Shown here: in pieces, positions 11,274-24,826 of the stretch | How the letters are laid out: every line of letters starts with the position of its first letter | How positions within the stretch are numbered: the stretch's first letter is position 1 | Assembly (NCBI GenBank): GCA_903813345.2 | Contig: CAIIXF020000002.1 | Coordinates: 17,992,813-18,056,812 of the forward strand | Origin: Owenia fusiformis | Lineage: Eukaryota > Annelida > Polychaeta > Sabellida > Oweniidae | Length of the DNA: 64,000 nt | Reading direction: 5' to 3' | The notes under the pieces: model-generated | Database searches by the model: none | What the model was told of the DNA's origin: nothing | What the model saw: the letters and a program-made list of their open reading frames with translations, nothing else | Translations under genes and position numbers: made by a program

Positions 11274-12714
11274 ACCTTGCTCCTTTCTGTCGTATTAAAA
11301 AAGCAAAAATAACATATCACGGTGGGGTGCGAACCACTCGCCTGGGACTTGGTTATTCACTAGTACCATAGGCGTTCATCTATTCTGGATACAACTGACG
11401 AGTTGTATTTACGTGCAGTCAAAAGTGAAGATCATTTTGAATTGACGCTCGGTATAAATATATAATACTTTTATCCTTTCGTATCGGTTGCACGTTAGCC
11501 TCATGGCTAACAGTGCCTAGCTTCCATGCTCTAGGTTAGTCGATCGAGACCCGTTCATGGCGAATTTTTTGATTTGCTTGTTGTAAAGATATAATAAGTA
11601 GGGCAAAATCCAGAAAAAGTAGATCAAAAATACTCCAATGGAGTATAAAATTGTCACCAGGATTCCGAAATGAGACGAATGTAAACTCGTTAAATCTCGG
11701 TAGATGAAGTAGGTCAGAAAATCCGGATTAATCCGAACAAGGTTCGGAAATCTTCGTCATAAGAAGTAGATCAAAAATACTCCAATGGAGTATAAAATTG
11801 TCACCAGGATTCCGAAATGAGCCGAATGTAAACTCGTTAAATCTCGGTAGATGAAGTAGGTCAGAAAATCCGGATTAATCCGAACAAGGTTCGGGAATCT
11901 TCGTAATAAGAAGTAGATTAAAAATACTCCCAATGGAGTATAAAATTGTCCCCAATATTCCGAAATACGACGAATCGAATCGGCAAACTTCGGTAAAATA
12001 ATGAAGTGCATAAAAACCGAAATGATCCGATGAACGTTCGGATAAAATCGTGAACAGGTGTCAGGGGTTTCCCCTCATCTTTCCCCACATTGTTCTAAAA
12101 GCCTTATATGGATTTATCACGTAACATTCAAAATGACGTTCCTATATGGTTCTATGGGTTCGAACACGTGACCAAATATACCATATAAAAATTTTACCTT
12201 GACCACTGGATGGGATTTCATTATTAGAAAATATCCAAGAAAACCTATCCTCGTGATCCTTAAATCACTTAAATTCGATCATTTTATTTTCACCCCTTGA
12301 TGGAATTTTATGAAAGAAGTCATGAAAACACATCATCATGTAAGGGTTTTCACCTAAATTAGCTCGTTTTATCTTGAGCCTTCAATTGAATTTCTTGAAG
12401 AAATATTTTATGAAAAAATATCATCATGTTATGATTTGTATTTAAATAAGACCGTTTCATCTAAATACTTGGATAATATTTCATAAAAAATGCACTTTAA
12501 AATTTTTCAGAATTTGCCTTAATTTATCAATGTAATGAAAGTATAAGATTAACTCTCAAATAGCGTTCTATTTTAACCTTTTTATTGAAATCAATACAGG
12601 ACTCGCTCTCTAAATATCCAATAAAAATTCAACCCTTGGATGTGATTTCGTTGGAAAAAAAATATGTCAAGTCCAGAATCAAATGATTTGTCCAGAACCT
12701 CTTAAGATCCTGTT
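11274..12714 (-). repeat. Right terminal inverted repeat of the 9.4-kb element
   Basis: About 1441 bp, the reverse complement of 3334–4788. It includes the inverted tandem array (about 11590–11980) and both tRNA-like segments. Small differences exist, for example TTTCATTATTAGAAAA near 12220 against TTTTCTATGAAATCC in the left arm, so the arms have begun to diverge. Confidence 0.9.
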
Positions 12715-14666
12715 CAAAGTAAATCAGACTTGTATGATAAATTAGATACTCAATATCTCAGGAATAGAATGACCAATCAACAAGTTGTCAGTAGGGCAAA
12801 TGTAAAAATGTACAATGATTCATCTCACTAAATAACAAATATCATGCTGCCACCAGCGTTACGTACGACTGGTCCGGAAATTGACATTTCCTCCAGAGCA
12901 CAAACTGCGTCATAGATTTAAGACGAATTCGATATAGAATATATCACGAACGGGAACATCATTCATTAAATCCATTCAAGAGCATACTCAATAATATATA
13001 CTTAAACGTCTCACAAAATTGCAAAGGACTGGCATGTACAAGTGTGACGTACGACTGGTCGGAAAATTGACATTTCGTCAAGAGTGCAAATTGCATAAGC
13101 GATTTAAGACAAATTGGATATCATATATCCCCATAACAGAGAAGTCAATCGATACATCCCTCCTTTGGCAAACGAAAAAATATATACATAAACGTCTCAC
13201 AATATATCAAACTAGTCGCTGCTACAAGTTCGATGTACAGCTGGTCCGAAAATTGACATTCCGTACATAGCCCAAAGTAAATCAGACTTGTATGACAAAT
13301 TAGATACTCAATATCTCACGCATGGAATGACCAATCAACAAGTCCTTGGTAGGGCAAATGTAAAAATGTATGCTGAAACATCTCACTAAATAACAAATAT
13401 AATGCTGCCACCAGCACGTACGACTGGTCCAAAAATTGACATTTCCTCCAGAGCACAAACTGCATCATAGATTTCAGACGAATTAGATATAAAATATATC
13501 ACGAACGGGAACATCATTCATTAAATCCATTCAAGAGCATACTCCAAAATATATACTTAAACGTCTCACAAAATTGCAAAGGACTGCCATGTACCAGTGT
13601 GACGTACGACTGGTCGGAAAATTGACATTTCGTCAAGAGGTCAAATTGCATAAGCGATTTAAGACGAATTGGATATTATATATCCCCCTAATAGAGAAGT
13701 CAATCGATACATCCCTCCTTTGGCAAACGTAAAAATATATACATAAACGTCTCACAATATATCAAACTAGTCGCTGCTACCAGTGCGATGTACAGCTGGT
13801 CCGAAAATTGACATTCCGTACATAGTCCAAAGTAAATCAGACTTGTATGACAAATTAGATACTCAATATCTCACGAATAGAATGACCAATCAACAAGTCC
13901 TCGGTAGGGCAAATGTAAATATTGTCTCATGAAACATCTCACTAAATAACAAATATCATGCTGCCACCAGCGTTACGTACGACGGGTCCGAAAATTGACA
14001 TTTCCTCCAGAGCACAAACTGCATCATAGATTTAAGACGAATTAGATATAAAATATATCACGAACGGGAACATCATTCATTAAATCCATTCAAGAGCATA
14101 CTCCAAAATATATACTTAAACGTCTCACAAAATTGCAAAGGACTGGCATGTACCAGTGTGACGTACGACTCGTCGGAAAATTGACATTTCGTCAAGAGCT
14201 CAAATTGCATAAGCGATTTAAGACGAATTGGATATTAGATATCCCCCTAACAAAGAAGTCAATCGATACATCCCTCGTTTGGCAAACGTAAAAATATATA
14301 CTTAAACGTCTTACAATAAATTAAACTAGTCGCTGCTACCAGTGCGATGTACAGCTGGTCCAAAAATTGACATTCCGTACATAGCCCAAAGTAAATCAGA
14401 CTTGTATGACAAATTAGAAACTCAATATCTCACGAATAGAATGACCAATCAACAAGTCCTCGGTAGGGCAATTGTAAAAATGTATCCTGAAACATCTCAC
14501 TAAATAACAAATATCATGCTGCCACCAGCGTTACGTACGACTGGTCCGAAAATTGACATTTCCTCCAGAGCACAAACTGCATCATAGATTTAAGACGAAT
14601 TAGATATAAAATATATTACGAACGGGAACATCATTCATTAAATCCATTCAAGAGCATACTCCAAAA
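12715..14666 (+). repeat. Satellite array segment 3
   Basis: The trimer satellite resumes at CAAAGTAAATCAGAC. It matches the duplicate block from about 23213 on, sharing rare variants such as ACAAGTTGTC(A/G)GTAGG and AATGTACAATGA. It ends in monomer C at the SINE. Confidence 0.93.
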
Positions 14667-15034
14667 TATATATATATATATATCTTTTATTGACTCTTTA
14701 GATGTCATATCATGACATATTAGTCACTTAGGTAGAGCAGTTCTTCCCATTGTCGAGCTGAAGAACTGGTATCTTTATCCTGGCTAGAACCATAGACAAT
14801 TCTAGCCAGCGCCAGCCTTTTATCGAGTTAGCAGCACTCTAGTAATCGCCGGTATAGGTCAGCAGTCATAGGTCAAAGACAAATCACAAGAAGTGCTGTG
14901 ACCTGGGTTTGAACCCAAGACCTCTACTTTTCAGCTTGAAGCCAGACTTCCTGCTTTTCAGACCAATGCCTTACCCACTAGGCCAACCACTAGGCTTTTC
15001 AGACAAATGCCTTAACCACTAGGCCAACCCGGCG
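14667..15034 (-). mobile_element. tRNA-derived SINE, copy 1
   Basis: On the minus strand the element begins CCGGGTTGGCCTAGTGG, with a box A (TGGCCTAGTGGTTAAGGC) and a box B (GGGTTCAAACCC), ends with AATAAAAG and has an (AT)n tail at 14667–14687. The head is partly duplicated: GGCCTAGTGG(T/G)TAAGGCATT occurs twice about 50 bp apart. SINEs are short pol III-transcribed retroposons moved by LINE machinery. It interrupts satellite monomer C at AAAATATATA and is shared with the duplicate block. Confidence 0.9.
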
Positions 15035-18000
15035 ATATACTTAAACGTCTCACAAAATTGCAAAGGACCGGCATGTACAAATGTGACGTGGGACTGGTCG
15101 GAAAATTGACATTTCGTCAAGAGCGCAAATTGCATAAGCGATTTAAGACGAATTGGATATTATATATCCCCCTAACAGAGAAGTCAATCTATACATCCCT
15201 CCTTTGGCAAACGTAAAAATGTATACATAAACGTCTCACAATATATCAAACTAGTCGCTGCTACAAGTGTGATGTACAGCTGGTCCGAAAATTGACATTC
15301 CGTACATAGCCCAAAGTAAATTAGACTTGTATGACAAATTAGATACTCAATATCTCACGAATAGAATGACCAATCAACAAGTCCTCGGAAGGGCAAATGT
15401 AAAAATGTATCCTGAAACATCTCCCTAAATAACAAATATCATGCTGCCACCAGCGATACGTACGACTGGTCCGAAAATTGACATTTCCACCAGAGCACAA
15501 ACTGCATCATAGATTTAAGACGAATTAGATATAAAATATATCACGAACGGGAACATCATTCATTAAATCCATTCAAAGGCATACTCCAAAATATATACTT
15601 AAACGTCTCACAAAATTGCAAAGGACTGGCATGTACCAGTGTGACGTACGACTGGTCGGAAAATTGACATTTCGTCAAGAGCTCAAATTGCATAAGAGAT
15701 TTAAGACGAATTGGATATTATATATCCCCCTAACAGAGAAGTCAATCGATACATCCCTCCTTTGTCAAACGTAAAAATATATACATAAACGTCTCACAGT
15801 ATATCAAACTAGTCGCTGCTACCAGTGCGATGTACAGCTGGTCCGAAAATTGACATTCCGTACATAGTCCAAAGTAAATCAGACTTGTATGACAAATTAG
15901 ATACTCAATATCTCACGAATAGAATGACCAATCAACAAGTCCTCGGTAGGGCAAATGTAAAAATGTATCCTGAAACATCTCACTATATAACAAATATCAT
16001 ACTGCCACCAGCATTACGTACGACAGGTCCGAAAATTGACATTTCCACCAGAGCACAAACTGCATCATAGATTTAAGACGAATTAAATATAAAATATCTC
16101 ACGAACGGGAACATCATTCATTAAATCCATTCAAGAGCATACTCCAAAATATATACTTAAACGTCTCACAAAATTACAAAGGACTGGCATGTACCAGTGT
16201 GACGTACGACTGGTCGAAAAATTGAAATTTCGTCAAGAGTGCAAATTGCATAAGCGATTTAAGACGAATTGGATATTATATATCCCCCTAAAAGAGAAGT
16301 CAATCGATACATCCCTCCTTTGGCAAACGTAAAAATATATACATAAACGTCTCACAATATATCAAACTAGTCGCTGCTACAAGTGTGATGTACAGCTGGT
16401 CCGAAAATTGACATTCCGTACATAGCCCAAAGTAAATCAGACTTGTATGACAAATTAGATACTCAATATCTCACGAATAGAATGACCAATCAACAAGTTC
16501 TCGGTAGGGCAAATGTAAAAATGTATCCTGAAACATCTCCCTAAATAACAAATATCATGCTGCCACCAGCGTTACGTACGACTGGTCCGAAAATTGACAT
16601 TTCCACCAGAGCACAAACTGCATCATAGATTTAAGACGAATTAGATATAAAATATATCACGAACGGGAACATCATTCATTAAATCCATTCAAGAGCATAC
16701 TCCAAAATATATACTTAAACGTCTCACAAAATTGTGAAGGACTGGCATGTACCAGTGTGACATACGACTGGTCGGAAAATTGACATTTCGTCAAGAGTGC
16801 AAATTGCATAAGCGATTTAAGACGAATTGGATATTATATATCCCCCTAACAGAGAAGTCAATCGATACATCCCTCCTTTGGCAAACGTCAAAATATACAC
16901 ATAAACTTCTCACAATATATCAAACTAGTCGCTGCTACCAGTGCGATGTACAGCTGGTCTGAAAATTGACATTCCGTACATAGCCCAAAGTAAATCAGAC
17001 TTGTATGACAAATTAGATACTCAATATCTCACGAATAGAATGACCAATCAACAAGTCTTTGCGAGGGCAAATGTAAGAATGAATCCTGAAACATTTCACT
17101 AAATAACAAATATCATGCTGTCACCAGCGTTACGTACGACTGGTTCGAACATTGACATTTCCTCCAGAGCACTAACTGCATCATAGATTTAAGACGAATT
17201 AGATATAAAATATATCACGAACAGGAACATCATTCATTAAATCCATTCAAGAGCGTACTCCAAAATATATACTTAAACGTCTCACAAAATTGCAAAGGAC
17301 TAACATGTACCAGTGTGACGTACGACTGGTCGGAAAATTAACATTTCGTCAAGAGTGCAAATTGCATAAGCGATTTAAGACGAAGAGGATATTATATATC
17401 CCCCTAACAGAGAAGTCAATTGTTACATCCCTCCTTTTGGCAAACGTAAAAATATATACATAAACGTCTCACAATATATCAAATTAGTCGCTGCTACCAG
17501 TGCGATGTACAGCTGGTCCGAAAATTTACATTCCGTACATAGCCCAAAGTAAATCAGACTTGTATGACACTTAGATACTCAATATCTCACGAATAGAATG
17601 ACCAATCAACATGTACTCGGTAGGGCAAATGTAAAAATGTATCCTAAAACATCTCACTAAATAACAAATATCATGCTGCCACCAGCGTTACGTGCGACTG
17701 GTCCGAAAATTGACATTTCCTCCAGAGCACAAACTGCATCATAGATTTAAGACGAATTAAATATAAAATATCTCACGAACGGGAACATCATTCAAAAAAT
17801 CCATTCAAGAGCATACTCCAAAATATAAACTTAAACGTCTCACAATATTGCAAAGGACTGGCGTGTACCAGTGTGACGTACGACTGGTCGGAAAATTGAC
17901 ATTTCGTCAAGAGCGCAAATTGTATAAGCGATTTAAGACGAATTGGATAGTATATATCCCCTTAAAAGATAAGTCAATCGATACATCCCTCCTTTGGCAA

Positions 18001-18393
18001 ACGTAAAAATATATACTTAAACGTTTCACAATATATCAAACTAGTCGTTGCTACCAGTGCGATGTACAGCTGGTCCGAAAATTGACATTCCGTACATAGC
18101 CCAAAGTAAATCAGACTTGTATGACAAATTAGATACTCAATATCTCACGAATAGAATGACCAAACAACAAGTCCTCGGTAGGGCAAATGTAAATATTGTC
18201 TCATGAAACATCTCACTAAATAACAAATATCATGCTGCCACCAGCGTTACGTACGACTGGTCCGAAAATTGACATTTCCTCCAGAACACAAACTGCATCA
18301 TAGATTTAAGACGAATTAGATATAAAATATATCACGAACGGGAACATCATTCATTAAATCCATTCAAGAGCATACTCCAAAATATATACTTAA
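15035..18393 (+). repeat. Satellite array segment 4
   Basis: About six trimer units. Up to about 16980 they match the block after the second SINE (26741 on), with one 558-bp unit more here: the GTGAAGGACTGG variant is at 16735 and its partner at 27881. From about 17450 the sequence instead resembles 39600–40560 (shared AACATGT(A/C)CTCGG and CCTAAAACATCTC). It ends at the TTAA used by the piggyBac-type MITE. Confidence 0.93.
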
Positions 18394-18710
18394 CCCTTTC
18401 CCGACGTGAATATAAGAGGAAAATGTTGTCCCCAGTGACGGATAAGTAAGAGTGTTTTTTAGGGGAAAACTACAAAATACCTATGCCCTGGGACCTATAC
18501 CTTGGATTTCATCAATGATATACAATTTTTAGTAAGGATTATCACATAAGAACAACTTGTCAAAATTTGGTGTAAAAATACTGAATAGAACTGGAGATAT
18601 TGTCATTTCATTGATGTATATAAATAAAAATAATGGTGCCAAAAGGAGCCTATCGTCCTGAAAGGTATTACATAATAGGGCTCCATATGGAGCCTATCGT
18701 CGTGAAAGGG
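18394..18710. mobile_element. piggyBac-type MITE (TTAA target), copy 1
   Basis: 317 bp flanked by TTAA on both sides (18390–18393, 18711–18714). The uninterrupted satellite has a single TTAA at this place (ATATACTTAAACG), so the duplication is real. The ends are CCCTTTCCCGACG and CGTCGTGAAAGGG, imperfect inverted repeats starting CCC. TTAA targeting with a CCC start is typical of the piggyBac superfamily. The phrase GGAGCCTATCGTC is repeated near the right end. No ORF, so it depends on a transposase elsewhere. Confidence 0.9.
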
Positions 18711-19273
18711 TTAAACGTCTCACAAAATTGCAAAGGACTGGCGTGTACCAGTGTGACGTACGACTGGTCGGAAAATTGACATTTCGTCAAGAGCGCAAAT
18801 TGTATAAGCGATTTAAGACGAATTGGATAGTATATATCCCCCTAAAAGATAAGTCAATCGATACATCCCTCCTTTGGCAAACGTAAAAATATATACTTAA
18901 ACGTTTCACAATATATCAAACTAGTCGTTGCTACCAGTGCGATGTACAGCTGGTCCGAAAATTGACATTCCGTACATAGCCCAAAGTAAATCAGACTTGT
19001 ATGACAAATTAGATACTCAATATCTCACGAATAGAATGACCAAACAACAAGTCCTCGGTAGGGCAAATGTAAATATTGTCTCATGAAACATCTCACTAAA
19101 TAACAAATATCATGCTGCCACCAGCGTTACGTACGACTGGTCCGAAAATTGACATTTCCTCCAGAACACAAACTGCATCATAGATTTAAGACGAATTAGA
19201 TATAAAATATATCACGAACGGGAACATCATTCATTAAATCCATTCAAGAGCATACTCCAAAATATATACTTAA
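18711..19273 (+). repeat. Satellite trimer unit between the two MITE copies
   Basis: One 558-bp trimer almost identical to 17833–18393, including GTATAAGCG, AAACAACAAGTCC and ATATTGTCTCATG. Together with its MITE it makes a duplicated block of about 880 bp. Confidence 0.9.
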
Positions 19274-19590
19274 CCCTTTCCCGACGTGAATATAAGAGGA
19301 CAATGTTGTCCCCAGTGACGGATAAGTAAGAGTGTTTTTTAGGGGAAAACTACAAAATACCTATGCCCTGGGACCTATACCTTGGATTTCATCACTGATA
19401 TACAATTTTTAGTAAGGATTATCACATAAGAACAACTTGTCAAAATTTGGTGTAAAAATACTGAATAGAACTGGAGATATTGTCATTTCATTGATGTATA
19501 TAAATAAAAATAATGGTGCCAAAAGGAGCCTATCGTCCTAAAAGGTATTACATAATAGGGCTCCATATGGAGCCTATCGTCGTGAAAGGG
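19274..19590. mobile_element. piggyBac-type MITE, copy 2
   Basis: 317 bp, nearly identical to 18394–18710, again between TTAA repeats (19270–19273, 19591–19594). Only scattered substitutions are seen (for example GAGGACAATG against GAGGAAAATG). The flanking satellite is duplicated too, so this copy arose by unequal exchange or tandem duplication rather than by a second transposition. Confidence 0.9.
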
Positions 19591-22500
19591 TTAAACGTCT
19601 CACAAAATTGCAAATGATTGGCATGTACCAGTGTGACGTACGACTGGTCGGAAAATTGACATTTCGTCAAGAGCGCAAATTGCATAAGCGATTTAAGACG
19701 AATTGGATATTATATATCCCCTAACAGAGAAGTCAATCGATACATCCCTCCTTTGACAAACGTAAAAATATATACATAAACGTCTCACAATATATCAAAC
19801 TAGTCGCTGCTACCAGTGCAATGTACAGCTGGTCCGAAAATTGACATTCCGTACATAGCCCAAAGTAAATCAGACTTGTATGACAAATTAGGTACTCAAT
19901 ATCTCACGAATAGAATGACCAATCAACAAGTCCTCGGTAGGGCAAATGTAAAAATGTATCCTGAAACATCTCACTAAGTAACAAATATCATGCTGCCACC
20001 AGCGTTACGTACGACTGGTCCAAAAATTGACATTTCCTCCAGAGCACAAACTGCATCATAGATTTAAGACGAATTAGGTATAAAATATATCACGAACGGG
20101 AACATCATTCATTAAATACATTCAAGAGCACACTCCAAAATATATACTTAAACGTCTCACAAAATTGCAAAGGACTGGCATGTACCAGTGTGACGTACGA
20201 CTGGTCGGAAAATTGACATTTCGTCAGGAGCGCAAATTGCATAAGCGATTTAAGACGAATTGGATATTATATATCCCCCTAACAGAGAAGTCAATCGATA
20301 CATTCCTTCTTTTGGCAAACGTAAAAATATATACATGGACGTCTCACAATATATTAATCTAGTCGCTGCTACCAGTGTGATATACAGCTGGTACGAAAAT
20401 TGACATTCCGTACATAGCTCAAAGTAAATCAGACTTGTATGACAAATTAGATACTCAATATCTCACGAATAGAATGACCAATCAGCAAGTCCTCGGTAGG
20501 GCAAATGTAAAAATGTATCCTGAAACATCTCACTAAATAACAAATATCATGCTGCCACCAGCGTTACGTACGACCGGTCCGAAAATTGACATTTCCTCCA
20601 AAGCACAAACTGCATCATAGATTTAAGACGAATTAGATATAACATATATCACGAACGGGAACATCATTCATTCAATCCATTCAAGAGAATACTCCAAAAT
20701 ATATATTTAAACGTCTCACAAAATTGCAAAGGACTGGCGTGAACCAGTGTGACGTACGAGTGGTCGGAAAATTGACATTTCCTCAAGAGCGCAAATTGCA
20801 TAACCGATTTAAGATAAATCGGATGTTATATATGCCCCTAACAGAGAATTCAATCAATACATCCCTCCTTTGGCAAACGTAAAAATATATACATAAACGT
20901 CTCACAATATATCAAACTAGTCGCTGCTACCAGTGCGATGTACAGCTGGTCCGAAAATTGACATTCCGTAAATAGCCCAAAGTAAATCAGACTTGTATGA
21001 CAAATTAGATACTCAATATCTCACGAATAGAATGACCAATCAACAAGTCCTCGGTAGGGAAAATGTAAAAATGTATCCTGAAACGTCTCACTAAATAACA
21101 AATATCATGCTGCCACCAGCGTTACGTACGACTGGTCCGAAAATTGACATTTGCTCCAGAGCACAAACTGCATCATAGATTTAAGACGAATTAGATATAA
21201 AATATATCACGAACGGGAACATCATTCATTAAATTCATTCAAGAGCATACTCCAAAATATACACTTAAACGTCTCACAAAATTGCAAAGGACTGGCATGT
21301 ACCAGTGTGACGTACGACTGGTCGGAAAATTGACATTTCGTCAAGAGCGCAAATTGCATTAGCGATTTAAGACGAATTGGATATTATATATCCCCCTAAC
21401 AGAGAAGTCAATCGATACATTCCTCCTTTGGCAAACGTAAAAATATATACATGGACGTCTCACAATATATTAAACTAGTCGCTGCTACTAGTGCGATGTA
21501 CAGCTGGTCCGAAAATTGACATTCCGTACATAGCTCAAAGTAAATCAGACTTGTATGACAAATTAGATACTCAATATCTCACGAATAGAATGACCAATCA
21601 GCAAGTCCTCGGTAGGGCAAATGTAAAAATGAATCCTGAAACATCTCACTAAATAACAAATATCATGCTGCCACCAGCGTTACGTACGACTGGTCCGAAA
21701 ATTGACATTTCCTCAAGAGCACAAACTGCATCATAGATTTAAGACGAATTAGAAATAAAATATATCACGAACAGGAACATCATTCATTAAATCCATTCAA
21801 GAGAATACTCCAAAATATATATTTCAACGTCTCACAAAATTGCAAAGGACTGGCGTGAACCAGTGTGACGTACGACTGGTTGGAAAATTGACATTTTGTC
21901 AAGAGCGCAAATTGCATAACCAATTTAAGACAAATCGGATATTATATATGCCCCTAACAGAGAAGTCAATCGATACATCCCTCCTTTGGCAAACGTAAAA
22001 ATGTATACATAAACGTCTCACAATATATCAAACTAGTCGCTGCTACCAGTGCGATGTACAGCTGGTCCGAAAATTGACATTCCGTACATAGCCCAAAGTA
22101 AATCAGACTTGTATGACAAATAAGATACTCAATATCTCACGAATAGAATGACCAAACAACAAGTCCTCGGTAGGGCAAATGTAAAAATGTATCCTGGAAC
22201 ATCTCACTAAATAACAAATATCATGCTGCCACCAGCGTTACGTACGACTGGTCCGAAAATTGACATTTCCTCCAGAGCACAAACTGCATCATAGATTTAA
22301 GACGAACTAGATGTAAAATATATCACGAACGGGAACATCATTCATTAAATCCATTCAAGAGCATACTCCAAAATATATACTTAAACGTCTCACAAAATTG
22401 CAAAGGACTGGCATGTACCAGTGTGACGTACGACTGGTCGGAAAATTGACATTTCTTCTAGAGCGCAAATTGAATAAGCGATTTAAGACGAATTGGATAT

Positions 22501-24181
22501 CATATATCTCCCTAACAGACAAATCAATCGATACATCCCTCCTTTGGCAAACGTAGAAATATATACATAAACGTCTCACAATATATCAAACTAGTCGCTG
22601 CTACCAGTGCGATGTACAGCTGGTCTGAAAATTGACATTCCGTACATAGCCAAAAGTAAATCAGACTTGTATGACAAATTAGATACTCAATTTCTCACGA
22701 ATAGAATGACCAATCAACAAGTCCTCGGTAGGGCAAATGTAAAAATGTATCCTGAACTATTTCACTAAATAACAAATATCATACTGCCACCAGCGTTACG
22801 TACGACTGGTCCGAATATTGACATTTCCTCCAGAGCACAAACTGCATCATAGATTTAAGACGAATTAGATGTAAAATATATCACGAACGGGAACATCATT
22901 CATTAAATCCATTCAAGAGCATACTCCAAAATATATACTTAAACATCTCACAAAATTTCAGAGGACTGGCATGTACCAGTGTGACGTACGACTGGTCGGA
23001 AAATTGACATTTCGTCAAGAGTGCAAATTGCATAAGCGACTTAAGACGAATTGGATATTATATATCCCCCTAACAGAGAAGTCAATCGATACATCCCTCC
23101 TTTGGCAAAAACGTAAAATATATATACATATACGTCTCACAATATATCAAACTAGTCGCTGCTACCAGTGCGATGTACAGCTGGTCCGAAAATTGACATT
23201 CCGTACATAGCCCAAAGTAAATCAGACTTGTATGACAAATTAGATACTCAATATCTCAGGAATAGAATGACCAATCAACAAGTTGTCGGTAGGGCAAATG
23301 TAAAAATGTACAATGATACATCTCACTAAATAACAAATATCATGCTGCCACCAGCGTTACGTACGACTGGTCCGGAAATTGACATTTCCTCCAGAGCACA
23401 AACTGCGTCATAGATTTAAGACGAATTCGATATAAAATATATCACGAACGGGAACATCATTCATTAAATCCATTCAAGAGCATACTCAATAATATATACT
23501 TAAACGTCTCACAAAATTGCAAAGGACTGGCATGTACAAGTGTGACGTACGACTGGTCGGAAAATTGACATTTCGTCAAGAGTGCAAATTGCATAAGCGA
23601 TTTAAGACAAATTGGATATCATATATCCCCCTAACAGAGAAGTCAATCGATACATTCCTCCTTTGGCAAACGAAAAAATATATACATAAACGTCTCACAA
23701 TATATCAAACTAGTCACTGCTACAAGTTCGATGTACAGCTGGTCCGAAAATTGACATTCCTTACATAGCCCAAAGTAAATCAGACTTGTATGACAAATTA
23801 GATACTCAATATCTCACGAATGGAATGACCAATCAACAAGTCCTTGGTAGGGCAAATGTAAAAATGTATGCTGAAACATCTCACTAAATAACAAATATAA
23901 TGCTGCCACCAGCGTTACGTACGACTGGTCCAAAAATTGACATTTCCTCCAGAGCACAAACTGCATCATAGATTTCAGACGAATTAGATATAAAATATAT
24001 CACGAATGGGAACATCATTCATTAAATCCATTCAAGAGCATACTCCAAAATATATACTTAAACGTCTCACAAAATTGCAAAGGACTGGCATGTACCAGTG
24101 TGACGTACGACTGGTCGGAAAATTGACATTTCGTCAAGAGCTCAAATTGCATAAGCGATTTAAGACGAATTGGATATTATA
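19591..24181 (+). repeat. Satellite array segment 5 (second large block begins at 20701)
   Basis: About eight trimer units. From 20701 the sequence repeats the left edge of the window: the unusual GTGTGACGTACGAGTGG at 20745 matches position 45. Positions 21956–22470 are the 515 bp missing at the LINE in the other copy. About 23213 is the empty site of the 9.4-kb element. The segment ends at a TA used by the fold-back MITE. Confidence 0.93.
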
Positions 24182-24826
24182 CAGGGTGTCCCGAAAGTAT
24201 GGGCCCCCCCCCCTAGGCAGACATATACCAGTGTCGTCATAGTATGTGTTATATATCATTTGAAAGCTTATCCAAAGTTACATTGATTCGCCAAGTATCA
24301 TGGTTGAACTCTCAAATGTGAAAAAAATACAGGCATTTGAAAATTTAGTGTTTGGTCAAAATTAAGTTCAATTTTACACCAAATCACTAGTCAATGTGTC
24401 CTCCCAGGCCATCTTAACAGCAGCAATTCTTTTCAGGTCGGAGGGATATTGAGTTGGAAAAAGAGAATGGTGAGGGTAGAAACTCTAAGGAAACTCTTCT
24501 AAAGTCCCCTAACAGGTTTTAAGAGGGTTATAAAATCCCACACCCATATTTGAAGGGCTTTTAAGGTCATATCTGAAAATAATTGCTGCTGTTAACATGG
24601 CCAAGGGGGGACACATTGACTAGTAATGTGGTGTAAAATTTAACTTTATTTTGACAAAACACTAACTTTTAAAATGACTGTAACTCTTTCCCATTTGGGA
24701 GTTAAACCATGATACTTGGCAAATCAATGTAACTTTGGATAAGCTTTAAAATGATTTATGACACATACTATGAGGACACTGGAATATGTCTGCCTAGGGG
24801 GGGGCCCATACTTTCGGGACACCCTG
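24182..24826. mobile_element. 645-bp fold-back MITE, Tc1/mariner-type (TA target)
   Basis: Flanked by TA (24180–24181 and 24827–24828); the intact satellite reads TATTATATATCC here. The ends are CAGGGTGTCCCGAAAGTATG and its reverse complement. The inverted arms continue for roughly 250 bp each, including a C8–C10/G8 run and TAACAGCAGCAATT, around a centre of about 100–130 bp. TA targeting and CAGGGTG-type ends are usual for Tc1/mariner-derived MITEs. No ORF. It is absent from the other block. Confidence 0.9.

Larger units (their letters stand above)
3334..12714. mobile_element. 9.4-kb non-autonomous element with ~1.45-kb terminal inverted repeats
   Basis: The ends are mirror images: it starts AACAGGATCTTAAGAGG and ends with the reverse complement. 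It lies exactly inside a satellite monomer B, flanked by a direct CAAA duplication (3330–3333 and 12715–12718). The empty site survives in the duplicate block (…GCCCAAAGTAAATC at about 23210), which fixes both ends and the 4-bp target duplication. The arms carry short tandem repeats and two tRNA-like segments. No ORF longer than about 84 codons and no transposase is visible in the 6.5-kb interior, so the element looks non-autonomous. Several transposon superfamilies make 4-bp duplications; I cannot assign one. Confidence 0.88.
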
